Source of the DNA: an uncultured Eubacteriales bacterium
Lineage (GTDB): Bacteria; Bacillota; Clostridia; Oscillospirales; CAG-272
DNA length: 21,069 nucleotides
Reading direction: 5' to 3'
NCBI GenBank assembly: GCA_900547565.1
Contig: URHI01000017.1
Coordinates: 1-21,069, forward strand
Positions 6,657 through 13,971 of this stretch are shown here, in pieces (the stretch's first letter is position 1; every line of letters starts with the position of its first letter). The translations under genes were made by a program, and so were the position numbers. Below the pieces are notes generated by a model that was not told the DNA's origin, ran no database searches, and saw nothing but the letters and a program-made list of their open reading frames with translations.

Positions 6657-7364
6657 ATGAGCTTTATTGGCGAGCAGATCAAGAAGTACCGCAATATAAA
6701 AGGCATGACACAGCAGGACATTGCTGACGCTCTCGGCGAGAGCTCGGGCAGAGTGATATATAACTGGGAGAAAGGGATCGGGCGTCCCGATTGCGACAAG
6801 CTCGCACGTCTTTGTGACCTTCTTGAAGTTTCTGCCGATGAGCTGATCGGATGTAAGTCTATGGCTGACCGTCCGACGGCTACCGAATGGAACACCATAC
6901 AAAAATACCGAGCCCTTGACGAGCACGGTAAAGAAGTCGTTGATTATCTGATCGACAGCGAATATAAACGTGTGGCAACGCCGACGAGAAAACCCAAACC
7001 CCGTATGCTGAAGATGGATTACTATACGCGCCCTGCGTCTGCCGGTACGGGAAACTTCCTTGACAGCGATCTTGCCGAAGAACTTCTCGTTCCCGAGAGT
7101 GCAGAAGCAGAACAGGCTGATTTTGTTATCTCGGTCAGCGGTGATAGTATGGAGCCAACCTATCACGACGGTGACAAGGTCTTCGTTGAAAAATGCAACT
7201 CGGTTGATATCGGTGAGGTCGGTATCTTCGTCGTCAATGGAGACGTTTATATCAAGGAGCTTGGTAACAAGTGTCTGAAATCTCATAATGAAAAATACAA
7301 GCCGATTCCTTTGACCGAGAACGATAACGTTTACTGTTGTGGCAGAGTTATTGGAATAGTATAA
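6657..7364 (+). CDS. LexA/CI-like repressor: XRE HTH plus S24 self-cleaving domain
   Basis: A 235-aa phage-type repressor. Residues about 5-65 form an XRE helix-turn-helix (MTQQDIADALGESSGRVIYNWEKG). The C-terminal half is a peptidase S24 domain: the cleavage site is Ala129-Gly130 in ASAGTG, the nucleophile Ser164 lies in SGDSMEPT, and the general base Lys200 in VYIKEL. Proteins of this class bind operators as dimers and cut themselves when RecA is activated by DNA damage, releasing repression. All catalytic parts are present, so it should be active. It probably controls its own promoter, the opposing promoter and perhaps the recombinase. The ATG has a GGAGG site and a terminator follows. Confidence 0.92.
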   Translation: MSFIGEQIKKYRNIKGMTQQDIADALGESSGRVIYNWEKGIGRPDCDKLARLCDLLEVSADELIGCKSMADRPTATEWNTIQKYRALDEHGKEVVDYLIDSEYKRVATPTRKPKPRMLKMDYYTRPASAGTGNFLDSDLAEELLVPESAEAEQADFVISVSGDSMEPTYHDGDKVFVEKCNSVDIGEVGIFVVNGDVYIKELGNKCLKSHNEKYKPIPLTENDNVYCCGRVIGIV

Positions 7365-7365
7365 A

Positions 7366-7405
7366 AAATGGCGAACGCACCACTAATAATGCGTTCGTCA
7401 TTTTT
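7366..7405. terminator. Bidirectional terminator between converging transcripts
   Basis: A 14-bp stem (one G-U pair) joins 7366-7379 and 7390-7403 around a 10-nt loop. T-runs follow on both strands, so it can serve the repressor gene and the leftward zinc-ribbon operon. A weaker leftward hairpin (TGCCA/TGGCA, 7440-7458) precedes TCTTTT nearer that operon's end. Confidence 0.8.
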
Positions 7406-7506
7406 GTTAGTAGCATAAGTACGTTATGGTCTTAAAAGATGCCATAAACATTGTGGCAATCAAGCGGGGCAAACCCTTTTGAGAAAAGAGTCGACCCTGC
7501 TTATTT

Positions 7507-8205
7507 TCAATCCTCTGCTTCGTTATTCTTTTCTGCCCATTTCTTTTGTGCTTCCCGGAAGCTCTGTGCCGCCTGCGCGTTTGCCGCCTCTTCCGCCTTT
7601 TCCTGCGCCTCCCGCAATTCTTCAAGCGCGACCTCGTCTTTGTCTGCAAATGTCGCCTTATCCTTTGCGGCAGTGTTGGCAATGACCTTCGCAGCGCCTC
7701 CCGCCATATCTTTTGTGATCTTCTCTCCGAGGATGGAGCCAACCGCCTTGCCGCCGCTCAGACCGATCGTTTCGGTAACTTTATCGCCCACGCTGTCAAA
7801 GGCAATGTCAACACCCGCGTTGATTCCGCCTTGCAAAGCAGCGGATTTACCCGCATTCCGGATATCTTTTGAACTTCCACCCCTCATATAGGTATCGGAC
7901 ATAGCTTTCGCACTGTCTCCGATAATGTTGGTATACAGCTTTTGAGCGGTACCTTCCGCGTGATTTTTGGCAAGCTCTACGCCGGTGTCCACCACCGTTT
8001 GCGCAATCGCGCCGCCGACGGTCTTGTTGCCCGCCATCACGTCACCCATGTTGGAAGCAGCGGCAGTGGCGGCCGTATAGGCGTCCTTCGCGGCTTTACC
8101 GGTATCACCGCCGACTTCGGCATAAATGTCAAAGGCAACGTCTGCACCCTTCTTGACTCTTTCCAAGTGCTCCTGGCCCTCTTTCCATGCTTCCTCTTCT
8201 CCCAT
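7507..8205 (-). CDS. C-terminal part of the frameshifted zinc-ribbon membrane protein
   Basis: This frame (232 aa from the ATG at 8203-8205) is the out-of-frame continuation of the upstream 8037-10913 gene. It is open without a stop back to about 8466. Read from there it gives a sensible charged helical sequence (EDEDEAKLAKLREAQEQAEA) that joins the upstream protein after GVY. It holds Ala/Gly-rich helices, a run of invariant-looking Gly residues (SGGKAVGSILGEKITKDMAGGAAK) and a Glu/Ala-rich coiled-coil tail that repeats a segment seen near the frameshift. No separate ribosome site is evident before the internal ATG, so it is probably not an independent gene. Confidence 0.65.
   Translation of the reverse strand: MGEEEAWKEGQEHLERVKKGADVAFDIYAEVGGDTGKAAKDAYTAATAAASNMGDVMAGNKTVGGAIAQTVVDTGVELAKNHAEGTAQKLYTNIIGDSAKAMSDTYMRGGSSKDIRNAGKSAALQGGINAGVDIAFDSVGDKVTETIGLSGGKAVGSILGEKITKDMAGGAAKVIANTAAKDKATFADKDEVALEELREAQEKAEEAANAQAAQSFREAQKKWAEKNNEAED
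7546..7650. repeat. Imperfect direct repeat, copy 1 (pairs with about 8368-8478)
   Basis: About 105 bases here match 8368-8478 closely by eye. Both encode the Ala/Glu-rich helix containing NAQAAQSFREAQ. This is an internal duplication within the zinc-ribbon protein gene, a likely site for slippage or recombination. Confidence 0.7.
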
Positions 8206-10913
8206 GTACTCATAGCCCCTGATCTCTTCTTGTCCCTTCTCCTCGGCGATTTTCCTATACAGCTCCTCTTCGTCACCGGAGTAGACGCCGTGTTCTTCGG
8301 CAAGTTTTGCTTTGTATCTGAGGTCCGGCGGGAGCGACTCTTTCCAATCCCTTTCGAAGCCTTTTTCCTGTGCTTCACGGAAGCTCTGTGCTGCCTGGGC
8401 GTTTGCTTCCGCTTCCGCCTGTTCTTGAGCCTCCCGCAGTTTTGCAAGCTTCGCTTCGTCCTCGTCTTCAAATAGACGCCGTATTTAGCCGCCATCTTCC
8501 GCTTGAATGCTTGCTGCTCCGCTTCGGCGGCTTCTCTGGCGCGCTCTGCAGCATTTTCGGCTTCTGCCTGTTTGGCGATCCACGATTTCTCCTGGTTTGC
8601 CGCTCTTTGTTCCTCGATCGCCGCCTTGGCAAAGGCATCGTCCTGACGGATCAGATGCGCATTTTCCGCGCGGCTATCCAGAGAGCTCTTCAGTTCATCG
8701 GGCGTATACGTTGCGCCGGTCAAGGGGTTCGTGTATGTTCCGTTACCATTTGCCACGTAGACCCGTTTTTCGCCTGTGACAGGGTCATTTACCTCAAGGT
8801 CGCCGTCGGGATCACGACGGATGTACGGGCCGAGGTCTTCTTTCTGTTCGGGCCCGCTTATTCCGTCGGAAAGGCCGCTGAATGCACCTTCGGCAGCGGA
8901 ACCGGCCGCCTGTGCCATAAATCCGAGCAAACTGCCAAGCGGTCCGCCCAATGCACCGCCCACTGCGCCTCCTGCGGCACCAAGAAAAGCTGTAATTACG
9001 GCAAGAGCTACGGCTGCCCCTTTACCTGCAGGCAAGTCAAGCCAATCAGGGTTGTGGGAAAGCTCTTTTTGGATCATGACGTCAAGCCAATTGATTTCTC
9101 CGTCATCGTTGAAATCCATCAGATCGGGGAATGGCTGACCGTGCTTATTCTTTTCGCCGTTTGTGTATGTAAGATAACCGCGGTAGGGCTTATAATCCGG
9201 ATCATCATGGGTTATGGCAGTACTGCTTCCGCCGGTAGTCGTTTTGTTTTTCGGAAGCACGCCGTCAATGCGGAAATAAAGCGAAGCACCCGTTCTGGGT
9301 GAGGATGGCGAATTCACATAAAACGAGATGTGCACGATATCATTTTCAGCGTCAAAATTGTACTTTCCTTCCACGTGCGTGCCTGCAAGGTCGTACGTTT
9401 TCGGTTTACTGAAGACATCGTTGTATCCGCCGTTTGCGTTGAGCTGTCCGTTGATGTCTGCATATACTTTGTAGTCTTCAAAAGTAATATTGGACATGGT
9501 CAGCGTAATATCTGAACGGTAAATCACGTTATCGCCCGCTTTATGTCCACTACCGGGTTCTCCCGGGTATGTATGTTTCCAATCGTACGTTCCGCTTACG
9601 GTAAAACCGGTGGCGTTTTCTGTGCGCGTGACTGTGAACGCAGGCTTATCGCTGATCGTTTGACTTGCGGATTGGTATTCACTGACAACAGGATCGACAC
9701 CGTAAACCGCGTCGTCACCGCTATGTCCGGTCATGTCGCTTGCCATATGACTGAACGCGAGGTAAAAACCGTCCACTTTTGAGTAGTGACCCGGCTGAGA
9801 ACCGTCGCCGTCTTCCAGACGGAACACCTTATCCATAGTGACATAGCCTTTGGGAAGCGATGTAGCGGCGACCAAAACATTGGGGAAAAATACCGGCAGC
9901 ATCATTGCGCTCGTGAGGATGAATATGGCAGCTGTTGCCGCCATCTTCTTCGCGCCCTTTTTTCCGAGGATCGAAAAAACAATACCCAGTGTGAGAATGA
10001 GCGCTCCGGCAAGGAAAAGAAGCCATCCGAACCGTACAAAAGTGAGGGGAAGACCAAGTGCAAATCCGGCAGAAAATCCGGTGATCGTGCGGTTGACTAT
10101 TACCTGCGACGGGAACTTGCCTTTTGTCAGTTTGCCCGCTACTGTATAAACAAGAGAAGTAATTATTCCGTTCTTTTTGCCGAGTGCAGAAAATGCACCG
10201 ACAGCACCCACAACCGCGACACCGCAGTTAACAGGGCTGGAGGTGATATTGAAAAACCAATACAGGACAAGTCCAATCCCTGCTCCGACAAGGAACGGAG
10301 AGATTGCGGACAGTCCGCTGAAAGCGGCTTTGCCGAATATTCCTTTGAGTGATTTTGCGGCGTTTGCAAAGGGGTTTTTCTTGGCAACGAGTGCGAGAAT
10401 AATGGTATTAACAACCGTTGCAAATACCGCTTTTCCGAAAATACCGCCGACGGCACCGAAAAATCCGCCGAACATACCGCCGTTGGCATAGGTCAGCGTA
10501 TAGAGGAATCTTAAGATCGGGATATTGGCACCGAAAGCGGACAGCATGGGAAACACCATCCAAAAAATCGACAGAACAATCGTTGGGAGCAATTTTTTGG
10601 GGTGCCGTATCAGATCTTTTACTTCATTGATCAGCGTGGCAATAAATCCGCCCTCTTTTTGCTTCACATTGCCTTTTTTCTCGTTTCCGTTTGCACTCTC
10701 TTTTTCCGGCTTTTTGGGACTGCTTTGTTTTGCATTTTCTTTTGCCGGCTCAATTTTACGGCTTGGAGCTTGATTTTCTCTTACCGGCTCTTTTTGACTT
10801 TCTGTGGCAATATTCTGTTTTTCGTTTCTCGCATTTACCGGTTGGCCGCAGTTACCGCAAAACTTTGCCCCGTCGGGCAAAGGATGTCCGCAGTTCCCAC
10901 AATACTTACTCAT
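8037..10913 (-). CDS. Large zinc-ribbon, multi-helix membrane protein, frameshifted near its C-terminus
   Basis: The start is the ATG at 10911-10913, with GGAGGAA in front; an in-frame ATG 36 bases upstream has no such site. A double-CxxC zinc ribbon (C5, C8, C19, C22) is followed by a charged linker (to about 85) and about seven hydrophobic segments (about 108-355). A probably exposed beta-rich domain (360-590) follows. Next come a canonical EF-hand/dockerin-type calcium loop DFNDDGEINWLD (600-611), a glycine-zipper helix (630-680) and coiled coil. After GVY at about residue 814 (DNA about 8467-8477) the frame turns into Arg/Lys-rich nonsense. The sensible frame continues in 7507-8466. One missing T explains it, and a repaired protein would be about 1135 aa. 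It is part of a leftward operon with the 10993-11502 gene. I do not recognise a function. Confidence 0.8.
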   Translation of the reverse strand: MSKYCGNCGHPLPDGAKFCGNCGQPVNARNEKQNIATESQKEPVRENQAPSRKIEPAKENAKQSSPKKPEKESANGNEKKGNVKQKEGGFIATLINEVKDLIRHPKKLLPTIVLSIFWMVFPMLSAFGANIPILRFLYTLTYANGGMFGGFFGAVGGIFGKAVFATVVNTIILALVAKKNPFANAAKSLKGIFGKAAFSGLSAISPFLVGAGIGLVLYWFFNITSSPVNCGVAVVGAVGAFSALGKKNGIITSLVYTVAGKLTKGKFPSQVIVNRTITGFSAGFALGLPLTFVRFGWLLFLAGALILTLGIVFSILGKKGAKKMAATAAIFILTSAMMLPVFFPNVLVAATSLPKGYVTMDKVFRLEDGDGSQPGHYSKVDGFYLAFSHMASDMTGHSGDDAVYGVDPVVSEYQSASQTISDKPAFTVTRTENATGFTVSGTYDWKHTYPGEPGSGHKAGDNVIYRSDITLTMSNITFEDYKVYADINGQLNANGGYNDVFSKPKTYDLAGTHVEGKYNFDAENDIVHISFYVNSPSSPRTGASLYFRIDGVLPKNKTTTGGSSTAITHDDPDYKPYRGYLTYTNGEKNKHGQPFPDLMDFNDDGEINWLDVMIQKELSHNPDWLDLPAGKGAAVALAVITAFLGAAGGAVGGALGGPLGSLLGFMAQAAGSAAEGAFSGLSDGISGPEQKEDLGPYIRRDPDGDLEVNDPVTGEKRVYVANGNGTYTNPLTGATYTPDELKSSLDSRAENAHLIRQDDAFAKAAIEEQRAANQEKSWIAKQAEAENAAERAREAAEAEQQAFKRKMAAKYGVYLKTRTKRSLQNCGRLKNRRKRKQTPRQHRASVKHRKKASKGIGKSRSRRTSDTKQNLPKNTASTPVTKRSCIGKSPRRRDKKRSGAMSTWEKRKHGKRARSTWKESRRVQTLPLTFMPKSAVIPVKPRRTPIRPPLPLLPTWVT
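8368..8478. repeat. Imperfect direct repeat, copy 2 (pairs with about 7546-7650)
   Basis: This is the second copy of the Ala/Glu-rich coding repeat. The frameshift lies at its edge (8467-8477), so replication slippage or an assembly artefact between the copies is plausible. Confidence 0.65.
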
Positions 10914-10992
10914 TAGATTTCCTCCGTTAGGTTTTTTCAAGATATTCAAGCTTTATAGAAAACAGCACCAAATCAAAATCTGAATAAAAAGA

Positions 10993-11502
10993 TTATTTTA
11001 AAAGCGGAACGCCGCATTTGCGGCAACGGTCGCCGGACAGGTCGTTCTTTGTCATGCAGCAGGCACAGTAGACAAAACCATCCTTCGACTTATCATATTT
11101 TTCATAAGGATACGCGAGCTGCGGATGGTAACGGAATCGGTCGCCGACACTAAGGTATTCATAGGCGGATCTCGGCATATGGCTCGTTTCCTGAATGACT
11201 TTTTTCTCACCGTCTGTGGTGCGGACGATTGTTTTGTACACGTGGTTGTATGTGTCGTGTTCGGTTCTTGTGTATTCGTATTTCTTGTCGATAACCACAG
11301 CCTCATAGGCGTTCTTTGCGCTGTGGCTCATTCCGGTCAAAAAATTGATCAAAAGAATGATTCCCGAAACTACAGCGCCGCCAATAATCGCCTTTCCGAG
11401 CTCCATTTCCTTTGTCACGAGTGCGTATATGGAAGCTACGACCACCGGAATCGGTATTGAAATGAGCAGGAATACTCTGCTGATACTTCGGGTTCTTCTC
11501 AA
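10993..11502 (-). CDS. Small membrane protein with a C-terminal zinc ribbon
   Basis: A 169-aa protein of unrecognised family. Two hydrophobic segments near the N-terminus (about 10-29 and 36-55) are followed by a soluble beta-rich region (AVVIDKKYEYTRTEHDTYNHVYKTIVRT). The end is a CxxC-N-CxxC zinc ribbon (CACCMTKNDLSGDRCRKCGVPLLK). The start used is a TTG at 11500-11502 with AAGGCGG just upstream; no ATG is available, and the frame is open further upstream. It is the first gene of a leftward operon with the large zinc-ribbon protein (79-base gap), and both carry CxxC ribbons, suggesting a shared role. Only 32 bases separate it from the divergent HTH gene. Confidence 0.7.
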   Translation of the reverse strand: MRRTRSISRVFLLISIPIPVVVASIYALVTKEMELGKAIIGGAVVSGIILLINFLTGMSHSAKNAYEAVVIDKKYEYTRTEHDTYNHVYKTIVRTTDGEKKVIQETSHMPRSAYEYLSVGDRFRYHPQLAYPYEKYDKSKDGFVYCACCMTKNDLSGDRCRKCGVPLLK

Positions 11503-11534
11503 AGCCGCCTTGATCTCCGGGTCATGGATTCTGG

Positions 11535-13154
11535 TTGAGAAAAACAGAAGATGTTTTGAAGGAGATCGGCTGTTCCACTTGTTTTTCCGCAGAGCAAATC
11601 AAAAGCGATATCATGCGCTGGCTTTATGACGGAGAAGAGCCGATAAAAGCGCACAAAGAAGCACCCACGGTTTTACATACCCACAATAAATTTGGACAGC
11701 GTTTTTCCGCGATACTTGATTTGGCGGAATTTTCCAATGTTCGTTTTGGAAAGCTCCTTAACATTGACCCATCCTATATCAGCCGTTTCCGCAACGGACT
11801 GCGCACGCCCGTATCAAACTTCAAGCTCGCGGAGGAGATGTGCCGCGTTCTTTACAGTCGGCTCAAAGACCAAAAGCGCCTTTCGAATCTGGCAAGATTG
11901 ATGAACATATCGCCCGAGAATCTCCATAGCGATACGGATTGGGAAAAGGAGATACACTCTTGGCTGTTCCTTTCGGAAGACAACACGGTTTCATCCTTTG
12001 TTGTCGGCATGGTAGACCAGATCGGCTCGTTTTCTGCCGATATCATAAGATCTCCCCTGACCTTTGAAATGGCGGCAGACAAAACGGCTTTAAGTGATGA
12101 TCAAACGCTCTATCATGGGATGGTCGGTTTGCAAACTGCCGTTCTCCGCTTTCTCGGAAATGTCATAGAAAGAAAAGAAAAGGATCTGTATCTATACTCC
12201 GACCAGAATATCGATTGGATCACCGCCGATAAAGCCTTTCAAGCCAAATGGATTTCGCTGATGATCCGGTGTGTAACAAGCGGCGTGAAAATACACATCA
12301 TTCATAATATCGAACGAGATCTTTCTGAAATCGGCGAAGCAATTCGCAGTTGGCTTCCTCTTTATCCGTCGGGACAGATTGAATCATTTTACCTCGACGG
12401 ACAGAAAAACACGAATTTTTCAACAACGATGTTCTTATGCCCCGGCTATGCTTGTATTTACGGCAACAATGTTGTCGGCACGGAAAACGAAAGCGGAAAT
12501 TATCTGTACGAAACCGAACCTGAAAAGATAAATCTGTACCGTCAGTTCTTTGATACACTTCTCGGCAAAGCTCACCGTCTTATCAGAGTGTGCAAAACCG
12601 CTGATTTTTTCCTGTTTGAAACGAATTCATCCGATATTACGGTTTTAAGCGGCTGCCCAACCGTATTCTCAATGCCGGAGAATCTGTTTTCGGAATGCTT
12701 CGACCACTCTGAATTAAGAGCCGAGGCAAGGGACGCCAATGATATTTACAAACAAAGGAACTGTTTTTTTGAGAATGCGTTGTTGTCGGGACACTTTCAT
12801 GAGTGCGCGCCTTTGCCGAGCGACGAGGACTTGTTTAACGGAAAAATATATCCGGAATTCCTATCGACGCCTTATTCACCTTTGGAATTTGCAGAACACG
12901 CAAAAAACATAATACATCTTTTGGACAACGTAAAATACAGATTTTATCCTTTGCCCGAACCGAGTTTTTTGGATGTGCAGCTCATTATTTCCGAAAAAAG
13001 CGTTGCCGTCAGCCGGTTAAAAGCACCGTTCTTCACGATTTTTTTAGAGCATCCGCTCTTGTGCCGTGCTTTTGCCGAGTATGCAGATTCGGTAAAAAAT
13101 CAGTACACTATGGATAAAGTAACGCTGAAAAGAAAATTGGAGGGGTATTGCTGA
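11535..13154 (+). CDS. Large HTH protein with uncharacterised C-terminal domain
   Basis: A protein of up to 539 aa. Residues about 50-110 form a helix-turn-helix (KFGQRFSAILDLAEFSNVRFGKLLNIDPSYISRFRNGLRTP), where SYISRFRNG is the recognition helix. The remaining 400 residues form a large mixed alpha/beta domain with segments such as VKIHIIHNIERDLSEIGEAI and SWLPLYPSGQIESFYL. I cannot assign it; a ligand-sensing role is a guess. A stop at 11511-11513 limits the start to the TTG at 11535 or a later TTG/ATG, none with a strong ribosome site. It is divergent from the zinc-ribbon operon with almost no intergenic space, which suggests linked control or an N-terminal loss. Confidence 0.75.
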   Translation: MRKTEDVLKEIGCSTCFSAEQIKSDIMRWLYDGEEPIKAHKEAPTVLHTHNKFGQRFSAILDLAEFSNVRFGKLLNIDPSYISRFRNGLRTPVSNFKLAEEMCRVLYSRLKDQKRLSNLARLMNISPENLHSDTDWEKEIHSWLFLSEDNTVSSFVVGMVDQIGSFSADIIRSPLTFEMAADKTALSDDQTLYHGMVGLQTAVLRFLGNVIERKEKDLYLYSDQNIDWITADKAFQAKWISLMIRCVTSGVKIHIIHNIERDLSEIGEAIRSWLPLYPSGQIESFYLDGQKNTNFSTTMFLCPGYACIYGNNVVGTENESGNYLYETEPEKINLYRQFFDTLLGKAHRLIRVCKTADFFLFETNSSDITVLSGCPTVFSMPENLFSECFDHSELRAEARDANDIYKQRNCFFENALLSGHFHECAPLPSDEDLFNGKIYPEFLSTPYSPLEFAEHAKNIIHLLDNVKYRFYPLPEPSFLDVQLIISEKSVAVSRLKAPFFTIFLEHPLLCRAFAEYADSVKNQYTMDKVTLKRKLEGYC

Positions 13155-13288
13155 TATACAGGCAATTTCAAAAGCTTTTTACAAATTCGTTTCTGATAAA
13201 ATGAATCAGTTTGCCTTGCTGAGGCACACAACTTTGTTTATTAAGCAACATGCCACCGAAGAGAGATTTATTATTAGGTGCAAAGGCA

Positions 13289-13319
13289 GTGTCAAATACT
13301 CTGAAATTACATTTGACAC
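13289..13319. repeat. Inverted repeat between converging genes
   Basis: GTGTCAAAT (13289-13297) and ATTTGACAC (13311-13319) are perfect 9-bp arms with a 13-base spacer. They lie between the ends of the HTH gene and the DUF6809-like gene. No T-run follows on either strand, so it may be an inefficient terminator or a protein-binding site. The rest of 13155-13328 shows nothing else. Confidence 0.4.
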
Positions 13320-13328
13320 ATCCTGCCA

Positions 13329-13601
13329 TTATTCTATATTGGTAAGCGATTCAATGGCAATCTGCACACCGAGCTGTAAGGCATACTCAAATACCGCCTC
13401 ATCGGAAAGGATTGCATATTCGCTCCAACAATCGTGCAACTTTTCGAAGATCTCCTTCTTCTCGTCGGTGAAGGTCTTTTTCAAGTCCTCGTGATGCCTT
13501 GCCATGTATCCGAGTAGCTGCTTCATCTCCTTTGAGTTGTTTCTGCTGTCCTCTTGCGGAATGATGCTTCCGTGCCATAGCTCTTTTATCGTACTTTTCA
13601 T
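13329..13601 (-). CDS. DUF6809-like small helical protein
   Basis: A 90-aa protein. The ATG at 13599-13601 is chosen because ACAGGTGG lies properly upstream; a GTG four codons earlier is inside that site. The sequence (KELWHGSIIPQE, KEMKQLLGYMARHHEDL, FEYALQLGVQIAIESL) matches my memory of DUF6809, small all-helical proteins common in mobile elements of gut Clostridia. Their biochemical role is unknown. It sits just left of the recombinase and is transcribed away from it. The family call is from memory; the reading frame itself is convincing. Confidence 0.72.
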   Translation of the reverse strand: MKSTIKELWHGSIIPQEDSRNNSKEMKQLLGYMARHHEDLKKTFTDEKKEIFEKLHDCWSEYAILSDEAVFEYALQLGVQIAIESLTNIE

Positions 13602-13785
13602 TTGTAGTACCACCTGTTAGCACACAACAATACCACAGAAGGTTGCAGAAGTTCAGACCTTTTTCGAAAATAAATCCAATTTTTATCTGATCCTTTTCTT
13701 TAGTCTACAGCGGTGCAAGTCTTGGTATTTAATACAAGGAAATTGTGTTGTTCGAAAGGTCTATATAATCTTTTTGGGTTTTTCC

Positions 13786-13814
13786 TTGACAAATCCAGAT
13801 TTCTATGGTATAAT
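13786..13814 (+). promoter_or_regulatory. Consensus promoter of the serine recombinase
   Basis: A perfect TTGACA (13786-13791) and TATAAT (13809-13814) with a 17-base spacer. The spacer shares 11 of 17 positions with that of the LexA-like repressor promoter and has a CCA...TGG dyad, so repression by that protein is possible. Transcription starts about 150 bases before the gene. Confidence 0.75.
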
Positions 13815-13971
13815 ACACGCATAAAAGCCTTGCAGGCAAGTCTTTGGGCTTCGCCCTTTGTGCGCGGTCGCGCATATGCGTTATTGACGGTTTCGCTAAA
13901 ATGCCCTTGCAAGCAAGCATTTTGGCTTCATGGTATAATAGGCACACGTAAGGCACAAAGGAGTTGAATCG
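13815..13971 (+). promoter_or_regulatory. Structured leader of the recombinase mRNA
   Basis: This untranslated leader of about 150 bases contains several folds: CCTTGCAGGCAAG (13828-13840); GGGC-TTC-GCCC (13846-13856); TGCGC/GCGCA (13861-13874); and AAAATGC/GCATTTT (13898-13923) enclosing a near-copy of the first motif (13905-13917). ATGGTATAATA, which includes the promoter -10, recurs at 13929-13939 close to the AAAGGAGTTG ribosome site. The paired motifs could form alternative structures that control recombinase expression. Confidence 0.45.

Noticed and set aside
8467..8477. Programmed -1 ribosomal frameshift as the explanation for the split zinc-ribbon gene
   Set aside because: There is no canonical slippery heptamer: re-pairing of the P-site tyrosine codon would be poor and no downstream pseudoknot is obvious. 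A one-base loss is simpler.
8370..10930. Rightward open frames over the zinc-ribbon membrane protein
   Set aside because: They are antisense to a frame with clear domain structure and have no recognisable content.
13729..13956. 75-codon leftward frame over the recombinase leader
   Set aside because: It overlaps the consensus recombinase promoter and leader hairpins. The sequence has no domain I can name, so it is more likely a by-product of a conserved non-coding region.
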